A stretch of 11,891 nt of DNA from assembly GCA_001783255.1 (NCBI GenBank), contig MFRB01000046.1, positions 1 through 11,891 of the forward strand, given 5' to 3'. Source of the stretch: Candidatus Magasanikbacteria bacterium RIFOXYD12_FULL_33_17. Lineage in GTDB: Bacteria > Patescibacteriota > Patescibacteriia > Magasanikbacterales > UBA922. The notes below the pieces were generated by a model. The model saw only the letters and a list, made by a program, of their open reading frames with translations. It ran no database searches and had not been told where the DNA came from. Below, in pieces: positions 6,146-11,891 of the stretch. Made by a program: the position numbers and the translations under genes. The number at the start of each line of letters is the position of its first letter. The stretch's first letter is position 1.

Positions 6146-7105
6146 CTAATCCGCATTAGATAATCCTTCAAATACCTCAGTAGCATAGACCACCTCAGAA
6201 AAATCCACCATCGTCGCATAATCTTTGACTGCAAACCAACCTTTCAGACCATCTTTCTTTTCAATCTGACACCATTTTTTGTTGTCACAAGCAATGATTC
6301 TTGCTATCTCACCTTTTTGGAGTGTTGTGATTACAGTACTGTCATCTTGTGGTGATCTCTTGAGAGCTAAAGCTTGCAAAAGTGTTACTTCTGTATCTCT
6401 CGCATAAAAATATTTTGGAATATTTACCAATGTATTATTTGTAGAAAGACTATAATCATCAGCAAAAAACCAAGTATCCAAAATACTTGCACGCGTTTGA
6501 GTTGTCAATTTTCCTTTACCATCAAAAGTCATATTTTCATAAAGACCTTGAGTAGTTCCTAATAATTTCAAATTTTGCCCATCATACTGATAAAAAGTCG
6601 TAGTATAATCACTACTATCTCCCTCGTCAGTGACTACAATCTCTTTTTGATTATCACTTTTATCAATATCCACAATACCAAAATGTCCCGAAGGGACGTG
6701 TCCAGGTGTGGTAGTTACGATATTATCAACATGTAATATTGCAACGTAACTATAATCTATTTGTTTGAATTCAATACTAATGTTCTCTTTTTTGCCATCA
6801 CCATTTAGATCTTCTTCTACTTTACGATATTGATTGAATTCCAATGGTTTATTTTCTAAATAATCACTATATGAAGATAAATCTGACTCGAATTGTTCTT
6901 GATTATCAACAGGAACATAAGGTGATCCTTCAAATAAAATAGTATCTTGATTTTGCTCATCTACTACAGTTACTGTTTTATCCTGTTCTTTTCCCAAATT
7001 CACAACATCTTTTGAAAACAAAAATTTGTTCATTAACAAAAAAACAATTACCAAAAAAATGATACCACTTCCCAAATATATATAAATTTTTTTATTGTCA
7101 GACAT
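6146..7105 (-). CDS. Membrane-anchored protein with FG-GAP-like segment and C-terminal SH3b domain
   Basis: This 319-residue protein starts with a short cytoplasmic head and a single transmembrane helix (about 7-30). I see no cleavage site, so the rest is probably held outside the membrane. Residues about 95-190 resemble FG-GAP/VCBS-type repeat proteins: DLNGDGKKENISIEF (99-113) is a calcium-loop-like DxNxDG motif, followed by HVPSGHFGIVDIDKSDNQKEIVV. Residues about 248-299 look like a bacterial SH3 (SH3b) domain, with STVITTLQKGEIARI, WCQIE and GLKGWFAV. SH3b domains commonly bind cell-wall peptides, so a surface or wall-contact role is likely, without proof of enzymatic activity. I see no catalytic domain. 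The ATG at 7105 has no Shine-Dalgarno. The gene stands alone, with a repeat-type terminator on each side (6074-6102 and 7171-7199). Confidence 0.78.
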   Translation of the reverse strand: MSDNKKIYIYLGSGIIFLVIVFLLMNKFLFSKDVVNLGKEQDKTVTVVDEQNQDTILFEGSPYVPVDNQEQFESDLSSYSDYLENKPLEFNQYRKVEEDLNGDGKKENISIEFKQIDYSYVAILHVDNIVTTTPGHVPSGHFGIVDIDKSDNQKEIVVTDEGDSSDYTTTFYQYDGQNLKLLGTTQGLYENMTFDGKGKLTTQTRASILDTWFFADDYSLSTNNTLVNIPKYFYARDTEVTLLQALALKRSPQDDSTVITTLQKGEIARIIACDNKKWCQIEKKDGLKGWFAVKDYATMVDFSEVVYATEVFEGLSNAD

Positions 7106-7133
7106 ACAAATGATTAGAATAAGTTATATTGAA

Positions 7134-7161
7134 TTTATACTACTCTAGTTTAGTTATTTAA
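7134..7161 (-). promoter_or_regulatory. Weak candidate promoter for the SH3b-protein gene
   Basis: On the minus strand TTAAAT (7156-7161), a 16-nt spacer, then TATAAA (7134-7139), 28 nt before the ATG at 7105. The -35 box is poor and there is no extended -10, so this is tentative. The rest of 7106-7170 shows nothing else. Confidence 0.3.
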
Positions 7162-7170
7162 GCAATGAAA

Positions 7171-7199
7171 CAAAAAACCACCTTTTTGAGATGATTTTT
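7171..7199 (-). terminator. Terminator of the 7285-10530 gene group (repeat copy B)
   Basis: On the minus strand AAAAATCATCT pairs with AGGTGGTTTTT around CAAAA, with a following T-run. It is nearly identical to the hairpin at 6076-6102. It ends transcription from the gene at 7285 and from the larger genes behind it if they are cotranscribed. Confidence 0.8.
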
Positions 7200-7240
7200 T
7201 GAAAAAAATTTTCAACCGGTTACATTTTGTGACCGCTTCA
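7171..7240 (-). repeat. Palindrome-plus-terminator element, copy B
   Basis: This is the second copy of the element at 6074-6143. The palindrome CGGTTACA-TTT-TGTGACCG (7217-7235, plus-strand reading) has one G-T pair, read as a C-A mismatch on the minus strand. The same spacer and terminator hairpin (7173-7199, 11 bp with two T-G pairs) follow. It lies about 45 nt after the stop of the gene at 7285, not right against it as in copy A. Confidence 0.78.
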
Positions 7241-7284
7241 CTTACGCCATATTTCAAACGCTCAGACAATTTTTATTTTGATTA

Positions 7285-7857
7285 TTAACTTATAATCCCT
7301 GGATTATCTCTATACTTTTTCATCAAATCTTCATTTTCAAACATAACAGAATCTAAATAAGAACCTTTACCCATCATACCCAAAGGATTGTAATCATCCT
7401 GAATAAGTACCAAAATTAATTTACCATTTTTTTCTTTGTATTCAAAAATAAAATTAACTTCTTTTCTCTTAGCAACCTCAGCCATTTCAAAACCTTCAAC
7501 CATTTCATATGGTAAAGATTGTTCTAGACCACCCACAATCCAATAATAATCCATCAAAACTTTTACAATAACTCTAGCCGATATTTTTGAATAAATAATT
7601 CTTTGCAAAGGACTAAACAACTTCACATCAATATCCAAAAAATCATAAATTTTCATGAAACTTTCACTCTTTGGTTGATCTTTTAATTTTTCAAAAAGAC
7701 TAGGTATAACTACTAAATATTCCAAATGATTATTTACTGTTTCCTCAAAGTCTGGATTTGCTACAAATTTTTTGTCTGCAAAATTTTTTACAACAAACTC
7801 CAAGTCTAGTTTGGCTCTGTCAGCATATTGTTCTTTTGTAAATGTTATCTGTGTCAT
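7285..7857 (-). CDS. Hypothetical protein, 190 residues
   Basis: I do not recognise this protein. It is soluble, acidic in its N-terminal half, and apparently alpha/beta. Residues 1-95 look helical (LDLEFVVKNFADKKF, IPSLFEKLKDQ, SFMKIYDFLDIDVKLF). The C-terminal half has strand-like segments (EVNFIFEYKEKNGKLILVLIQDDYNPLG). There is no signal peptide, membrane helix, metal motif or Cys cluster. The ATG at 7857 has the usual A/T leader (AAAATAAATAAA). It follows the 812-residue gene by 56 nt with no terminator between them, so cotranscription is likely. The palindrome-terminator repeat closes the unit at 7171-7240. Function is unknown; a partner role for the upstream protease-like protein is only a guess from position. 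Confidence 0.75.
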   Translation of the reverse strand: MTQITFTKEQYADRAKLDLEFVVKNFADKKFVANPDFEETVNNHLEYLVVIPSLFEKLKDQPKSESFMKIYDFLDIDVKLFSPLQRIIYSKISARVIVKVLMDYYWIVGGLEQSLPYEMVEGFEMAEVAKRKEVNFIFEYKEKNGKLILVLIQDDYNPLGMMGKGSYLDSVMFENEDLMKKYRDNPGIIS

Positions 7858-7885
7858 TTTATTTATTTTAAAAATTAATTATTTT

Positions 7886-7900
7886 TTAATCCTTAATCAC
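7886..7900 (+). repeat. 15-nt repeat TTAATCCTTAATCAC, copy 1
   Basis: The same 15 bases occur at 10657-10671. Both lie between genes beside A/G-rich (minus-strand) low-complexity DNA made of ATTAAGGATTAA-like units. This may be chance in AT-rich DNA or a small intergenic repeat family. Confidence 0.45.
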
Positions 7901-7913
7901 CAATCCTTATTTC

Positions 7914-10352
7914 CTACTTCTTCTTATTTTTTCTTTTTTCCTCTACTCTTCCTTTTTTCCATTCACTTAAAAATTCAGGAAATTTATCTCCCAATTTATC
8001 CCAAGTAATCAAAGCTTCAACAACCCCTTTACTTCCACCCATTGCAACTATATAATCGTCCAAATCTATCAAAAAAGATTTACCTAATTTTTCATTTACT
8101 TCTTTAAATAATTTTTTTAAATCTGGTTGTCTATGTTCACCTTTTTGTTTCAATTGATACTGTTCAAAATACGAATTATATATAGTTTTTTCAGATATAC
8201 CCGCATCTATTATTTTTTTTAACAACGATACTTCATATGTATAACTAGCACCTTCAAATTCTTTAATATCATCACCTTTTTTTTCAGAAAATTTTAATGC
8301 TAAATATTCTGTTGTCGCTTCATTCAACCAGATAAAATTACCACGTCCATTATCATTATAATCAACAGAACCAGTCCTTTCAATACTAGTTTTTTTTCTA
8401 GCTGATGAGTTAAAAGAAAAACCCATCTTTTTTTTAGATTCCGTTTCTCCCATGTTAGAAACAGTATGTAATAATTCATGAAAAAATGTATGCCTAAAAT
8501 CTACATCATTTTTCATAGTTCTTACAATTATTCTTTCTTTATCAGAAAGATAGACACCCTTAGCGCTAACACGTCCAGAACTAGATTCATCTGTCAACAC
8601 AAAATCTATACTTTTTATTTTGTTTCTTACTTTATCAATATCTACCTTTAAATCTCCATTATTAATTTCCTCTAAAAATAATTTTTGGAAATCTTCCAAA
8701 CTTTCATTTATATTTCCTTTTCCTTCAGTAGCAACTCTATTTTCTAAATGTTTTTTATATACTTCTACCATGTGACTATAATTTTCTATACCCTTTTCAT
8801 CTAGAGAACCGGTAGAAAACAAATCTTTATAAACTTCTGCTACTTTATGTGCATAAACTCTATCCTGAAATCTCTCTACAGCAGAACTTGAATCTCTATT
8901 TATACCAACTCTTTCTACATAATCAATTATACGAGGATCATCTTTTACGCTTTCTTCTATTTCCAATAAAATATTCTCATTTTTACTTTCTGAATCACTA
9001 TCTTTTTCTAAAAAATATATATCAAAAAAATTTTGTAAAAAATCTTCATCCAACAAAGGTACTTCCTTTTCAACCCCCAAAAGGTAAATCCTTTTTAAAA
9101 GATCTTTTCTACTTTTAATACTTTCTTCTGTGGCACCTTCTTCCTTTAATTTTTTTATTTGATTAAAAATATCCAAATCAACATGACCAAAAAATTTACC
9201 TAATCTTACTTCTACTCCTACTTTTTCTTCTTCAATATTTTTTTCTTTTTCATCAATTATTCCAAATTTTTCCATGATATCTGTATCTCTTAATTCATTA
9301 GCTAAATTAGAATATTCTGATAAATCCAATTCACTCCCTAAAAAATTAACAGAATCTCTAAAGAAATCTCTTTTCTCTTCCAAAGAAAGATATTCTGAAT
9401 CTCCTGTAAATATTTTTCGAAATAATTTTAAACCAATCTCTTTCTTACCAGGTATAGAATCTGGTAAACTCTCATAAAAAATAATAGAATCACGTGAATA
9501 TCTAGTATCTAAAGATTCTAATATCTTATTTTTAATAACTGTTTCAACTAGACTCTTTGTGTTTTGATCAACAATATAATCTGACTTTTCTAAAAATAAA
9601 TTTACAGACCAGATAAGATCATTATTATCCATAATATTTCTCAAAAGACTCAAGGCTATTCTATCTTTATCTGATGGCTCTAAAAACAAATCACATTCTA
9701 ATATCTCTGAAAAAATGTTTACAGTTTCTTTATAGGAAGAAAAATTATTATTATCAAAATAAAGTCCCACTTTATACCTCAACTCTACACTACTTTCATT
9801 CCAATCTGGATTTTCTTTGTTCTTATCATTATTTTCTAACCAAAAATCCAAAGATGCCATCACATCATTCCCTTTCAACAATTCTCTAAAAGAAACTATT
9901 TCTTTTTTACTCTCTATTTCTCTATTTTCCCCAGATCCTTCTTCCTCAGATGAAACTAAATGATCCCCTACTAAACCATCAACAACCTCTTCCGAAATTA
10001 TTTTATTCTCAGCTAATAAAACATCCAACTCAACTGATAGACTATCGTCACCTCCTACTCCATCTTGAATTTCCTTACCAACAATAGCTAAATCAACTTC
10101 ATTTTGTCTTGTTACAGATTCAACTTTTTGTAAAACAATAGTTTGCAATCCTTCAAGCATTTCTTCTACGCTGTACTCCTCCTCTTTATCTTCATTCACT
10201 TCAGTACTTTCTAAAAACTCGGCTTCTTTTGACCATCTACCTCCAATACCAAACTTATCCAAAAAAATAGAAAAGGCACCTGGTTTTTTGACTTCTTGTT
10301 TAGCAGTTACAGACTCTCGCTCTTGACCAAAAGATTCATTTCTTCTATTCAT
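7914..10352 (-). CDS. Large helical protein with C-terminal gluzincin-like metalloprotease domain
   Basis: This 812-residue protein has a long acidic, Glu/Ser-rich, low-complexity N-terminal part (about 40-150), a largely helical middle (about 155-580), and a C-terminal domain with a zinc protease signature. FFHELLHTVSN carries HExxH (His625, Glu626, His629). WLNEATTEYLAL (675-686) supplies a candidate third ligand, Glu678, 49 residues after His629. WLNE followed by small residues and EY is the pattern of gluzincins (compare WLNEGF in M1 aminopeptidases). A function as a metallopeptidase is therefore reasonable, but I cannot assign a family or substrate. There is no signal peptide or membrane helix, so it appears cytoplasmic. 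The C-terminus is very basic (EEKRKNKKK). The gene begins 4 nt after the stop of a 57-residue coiled-coil gene. No frameshift is visible across its length. Confidence 0.75.
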   Translation of the reverse strand: MNRRNESFGQERESVTAKQEVKKPGAFSIFLDKFGIGGRWSKEAEFLESTEVNEDKEEEYSVEEMLEGLQTIVLQKVESVTRQNEVDLAIVGKEIQDGVGGDDSLSVELDVLLAENKIISEEVVDGLVGDHLVSSEEEGSGENREIESKKEIVSFRELLKGNDVMASLDFWLENNDKNKENPDWNESSVELRYKVGLYFDNNNFSSYKETVNIFSEILECDLFLEPSDKDRIALSLLRNIMDNNDLIWSVNLFLEKSDYIVDQNTKSLVETVIKNKILESLDTRYSRDSIIFYESLPDSIPGKKEIGLKLFRKIFTGDSEYLSLEEKRDFFRDSVNFLGSELDLSEYSNLANELRDTDIMEKFGIIDEKEKNIEEEKVGVEVRLGKFFGHVDLDIFNQIKKLKEEGATEESIKSRKDLLKRIYLLGVEKEVPLLDEDFLQNFFDIYFLEKDSDSESKNENILLEIEESVKDDPRIIDYVERVGINRDSSSAVERFQDRVYAHKVAEVYKDLFSTGSLDEKGIENYSHMVEVYKKHLENRVATEGKGNINESLEDFQKLFLEEINNGDLKVDIDKVRNKIKSIDFVLTDESSSGRVSAKGVYLSDKERIIVRTMKNDVDFRHTFFHELLHTVSNMGETESKKKMGFSFNSSARKKTSIERTGSVDYNDNGRGNFIWLNEATTEYLALKFSEKKGDDIKEFEGASYTYEVSLLKKIIDAGISEKTIYNSYFEQYQLKQKGEHRQPDLKKLFKEVNEKLGKSFLIDLDDYIVAMGGSKGVVEALITWDKLGDKFPEFLSEWKKGRVEEKRKNKKK

Positions 10353-10356
10353 ATAT

Positions 10357-10530
10357 TTATAATTCAGAAATTATTTTTCTTACTTCTTGTGTTTTTTTAT
10401 ATTTCTTTTCATTTTCAACTTTTGACTTTAACATTGTGATTTTTTTCTTCAAATTATTATTGTTAATTTGAAAAGAATTATAGGCATCTATAATTTTTTG
10501 AAACTTGTCTTTCAATAGTTTTTTAGACAT
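10357..10530 (-). CDS. Small basic coiled-coil protein, 57 residues
   Basis: This is a short lysine-rich protein (MSKKLLKDKFQKIIDAYNSF at the start) with heptad-like spacing from about 4 to 45, so probably one long helix or coiled coil. There is no membrane segment or metal motif. I choose the ATG at 10530 because a clear promoter ends just upstream; alternative starts at 10575 (ATG) and 10587 (TTG) would lie inside that promoter. The stop is 4 nt from the ATG of the 812-residue protein, so the two are almost certainly cotranscribed and perhaps translationally coupled. Function is unknown. It may be a partner or regulator of the large protein, or a leader gene that sets its translation. Confidence 0.65.
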   Translation of the reverse strand: MSKKLLKDKFQKIIDAYNSFQINNNNLKKKITMLKSKVENEKKYKKTQEVRKIISEL

Positions 10531-10558
10531 ACAGGTAATACTTAAAATTGATATACCT

Positions 10559-10587
10559 ATTCTATCAAAATACATAATATTAATCAA
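10559..10587 (-). promoter_or_regulatory. Promoter of the coiled-coil/812-residue protein operon
   Basis: On the minus strand TTGATT (10582-10587), a 17-nt spacer, then TGA-TAGAAT (extended -10, box at 10559-10564). The start codon at 10530 lies 28 nt downstream. The -35 box overlaps the T-run of the preceding terminator, so the two transcription units abut directly. Confidence 0.7.
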
Positions 10588-10611
10588 AAAACTGCTTTTT
10601 CAAGCAGTTTT
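10586..10611 (-). terminator. Rho-independent terminator of the RNA methyltransferase gene
   Basis: On the minus strand AAAACTGCTT pairs perfectly with AAGCAGTTTT (10 bp) around a GAAA tetraloop, followed by T6. It lies 60 nt after the stop at 10671. It is the same hairpin as at 5144-5167, with three base changes at most. Confidence 0.88.
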
Positions 10612-10656
10612 ATCTTATTTCTTAATTTTTATCCCTCAATTCTTACTTATTACTCA

Positions 10657-10671
10657 TTAATCCTTAATCAC
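10657..10671 (+). repeat. 15-nt repeat TTAATCCTTAATCAC, copy 2
   Basis: Identical to 7886-7900. Here it runs up to the last base of the RNA methyltransferase stop codon, within a minus-strand purine-rich stretch that continues to about 10612. Confidence 0.45.
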
Positions 10672-11633
10672 TATTTCTTCTTAATCTTCACCACAAAAAA
10701 ACCTTCAACATACTTGTCTGGCAAAATCCGACAACAATTATTTATTTCTTTATCAAATTTTACATCTTTCCATTCAGGCAAATTCTTACTTTTTTCAAGA
10801 CCATTTATTTCTATTTTTTCTATTTCCATTTCTGCTCCAAATTTTTCTTTGAGCCAAACTATTTGACTTTCATTTTCCTCTGGTGCAAAAGTACAAGTAG
10901 AATAAACCAGCGTACCACCAGGTTTCAAACAAGTCCAAGCCGAAAATAACAATTTCTTTTGCAAAAATGCATGATCCTTGATATTCTTTTCATTCCAATA
11001 AGAATAACTACGTCTATCTGCCAAATCAATTCGAGCTTCCGCACTACATGGCGCATCAAGTAAGACTTTATCAAAATAACTTGTGTATTTTTCAAAAATT
11101 TTTATACCGTCTTCATTGACTAATTCAAACTTCCAATCAACTTTTTCTTCATCAATCACTCCGAGTAACTTCATATTGTGAGCAAGCTTTTCAAAACGAA
11201 TTTTGTCTAGTTCGTTGGCAACTAGCTCACCATCTTTTTTCATCATCATCGCAATCTGACTTGTCTTACTTCCTGGAGCTGAAGTCAAATCCAAGACCTT
11301 GTCCCCTACTTTTGGATCAAGTACAACGACTGGCACCATACTGGCTAGACTTTGCAAATATATTTTGCCATTTAGAAACAAATCTGTTTTCATCAGTTCA
11401 GATTGACTTTTGTTTTCCAAAATAAAAGCATCAGAAAACCAAGTCACTCTTTTAACTTTGAAACCTTTTTGTTGCAAAATTTGCAATACTTCAGTTCTAT
11501 CATTTTTCAAGGTATTTACCCGAAAAGTAGTCTGACGCGCTTTAAAAGTAGTTAAAATTTTTTGAGCATTACTTTGTCCAAAAATAAGATTCAGACGATC
11601 TAATAATTTTTCGGGTAAATTTATTTTAGGCAT
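10671..11633 (-). CDS. NOL1/NOP2/sun-family RNA cytosine-C5 methyltransferase
   Basis: This 320-residue protein methylates cytosine C5 in rRNA or tRNA using AdoMet (RsmB/RsmF/NOP2 group). The motifs are intact. VLDLTSAPGSKTSQIA (113-128) is AdoMet motif I, in the variant TSAPGSKT where AAPGGKT is commonest. LLDAPCS (191-197) is motif IV with Cys196. LVYSTCTFAPEENE (242-255) is motif VI with the nucleophile Cys247. FRVNTLK (37-43) is the usual N-terminal family motif. The length fits a minimal methylase core without the NusB or PUA domains of some homologues, so I do not choose between rsmB and rsmF. The ATG at 11633 has an A/T-only leader and lies 9 nt after the stop of a truncated frame. A hairpin terminator follows at 10586-10611. 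Cytoplasmic housekeeping gene. Confidence 0.93.
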   Translation of the reverse strand: MPKINLPEKLLDRLNLIFGQSNAQKILTTFKARQTTFRVNTLKNDRTEVLQILQQKGFKVKRVTWFSDAFILENKSQSELMKTDLFLNGKIYLQSLASMVPVVVLDPKVGDKVLDLTSAPGSKTSQIAMMMKKDGELVANELDKIRFEKLAHNMKLLGVIDEEKVDWKFELVNEDGIKIFEKYTSYFDKVLLDAPCSAEARIDLADRRSYSYWNEKNIKDHAFLQKKLLFSAWTCLKPGGTLVYSTCTFAPEENESQIVWLKEKFGAEMEIEKIEINGLEKSKNLPEWKDVKFDKEINNCCRILPDKYVEGFFVVKIKKK

Positions 11634-11642
11634 AATATAATT

Positions 11643-11810
11643 TTAACTTTTTCCTACTTCTTTTAAAACTCCTTTATAGACATCATACATCACATATTTT
11701 TTTAATCCTCTTTTGTTTGCTTCATACCACTTTTGCAAACTATCATATATTTTTTTAGGGTCTCTTATCCCAAATTTTCTTCTACGTTCTTTGAAAAATT
11801 CGTTAGTGAA
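11643..11810 (-). pseudogene. 5'-truncated gene remnant upstream of the RNA methyltransferase
   Basis: A 55-codon open frame ends at the TAA at 11643-11645 and has no ATG near its beginning; an in-frame TAA lies at 11811-11813. It encodes a basic, aromatic peptide (FFKERRRKFGIRDPKKIYDS, then LQKWYEANKRGLKKYVMYDV) that reads like real coding sequence. The frame breaks exactly where a strong hairpin (11815-11843) begins, which suggests that an inserted element separated it from its 5' part. I cannot name the product. The stop is 9 nt from the methyltransferase ATG, so the intact gene was probably its operon partner. It could instead be a short gene with an unusual start. Confidence 0.5.
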
Positions 11811-11891
11811 TTAACCCTGTGAGTCCTGCGGGACATCACAGGGCGTCTATGCTATTTAGCATATTTTGCTATAAATCAAATAATTTTAACT
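11811..11891. mobile_element. Probable end of an IS200/IS605- or REP-type element (hairpins only, continues out of window)
   Basis: CCCTGTGA (11815-11822) pairs with TCACAGGG (11836-11843), and inside it GTCC (11823-11826) pairs with GGAC (11831-11834) around TGCG, leaving one bulged A at 11835. That 12-bp stem is much more GC-rich than its surroundings. A second palindrome, TATGCTA-TT-TAGCATA, lies at 11848-11863. A bulged subterminal hairpin at a junction that breaks a gene is typical of IS200/IS605 and REP/RAYT element ends. No transposase is visible, so the class is inference. Nothing coding is supported from 11864 to 11891. Confidence 0.45.

Noticed and set aside
1571..6840. GAATTC sites (for example at 1571-1576 and two inside the gene at 6146) as targets of the EcoRI-like methylase
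   Set aside because: Family membership does not fix specificity, and a few GAATTC sites in AT-rich DNA are expected by chance.
7171..7240. Repeat peptide VTNCHQLK/VTKCNRLK as a remnant of a BRO-N gene (compare VQLKM in the neighbour)
   Set aside because: Only three or four residues match, which is too short to claim common origin.
10531..10587. Longer N-terminus for the 57-residue gene (TTG 10587 or ATG 10575)
   Set aside because: Both starts lie within the -35/-10 promoter region at 10559-10587.
1..11891. TGA recoded as Gly or Trp, as in some CPR lineages
   Set aside because: All recognised genes are full length under the standard code, with Trp as TGG and Gly as GGN. No in-frame TGA has to be read through.
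1..11891. CRISPR array or tRNA gene
   Set aside because: No regularly spaced repeats and no cloverleaf with a T-arm were found on either strand. The AAATTCACG copies are too few and unevenly spaced.

Overview
The window is a low-GC bacterial segment. Its genes have A/T-only leaders with no recognisable Shine-Dalgarno motif, sigma70-type promoters (often extended -10) and rho-independent terminators. None of the 14 stop codons I can assign is TGA (11 TAA, 3 TAG), and no recoding is needed. Together with the protein types (small NOL1/NOP2/sun methylase, M50-like membrane protease, BRO-N/DinD protein, many hypotheticals), this suggests a Candidate Phyla Radiation (Patescibacteria) genome. That is inference. 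The sigma70-like promoters argue against Bacteroidetes, which also lack Shine-Dalgarno motifs.

Layout. 1-78 is the tail of an unidentified plus-strand gene, followed by a hairpin terminator. 215-1012 is an M50-like intramembrane metalloprotease and the only complete plus-strand gene. From 1018 to 5000 lies a compact minus-strand cluster of five genes with gaps of 2 to 11 nt. In transcription order these are an EcoRI-family adenine methyltransferase, an Abi_C/HEPN-like protein with a cysteine cluster, a DUF262-HNH nuclease, a histidine-phosphatase-like protein whose usual catalytic Arg is Ala, and a small protein with a C-terminal membrane segment. A good promoter sits at 5034-5062, behind a region carrying three copies of an AAATTCACG element. 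I read this as a restriction/abortive-infection type defence operon; it is the most interesting part of the window.

Upstream, 5179-6012 is a BRO-N plus DinD-like protein with its own promoter and terminator. 6146-7105 is a membrane-anchored protein with an FG-GAP-like segment and an SH3b domain. Genes 6146 and 7285 are each followed by a near-identical ~70-nt element made of a palindrome plus a terminator.

7285-10530 holds a hypothetical protein, an 812-residue protein with a gluzincin-like metalloprotease domain at its C-terminal end, and a 57-residue coiled-coil protein. 10671-11633 is an RNA m5C methyltransferase. Just upstream of it (11643-11810) is a coding remnant without a start codon. 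It abuts a strong hairpin at 11815-11843 that looks like the end of an IS200/IS605- or REP-type element continuing out of the window.

There is no tRNA, rRNA or CRISPR array that I can support. No gene-free stretch exceeds 300 nt.
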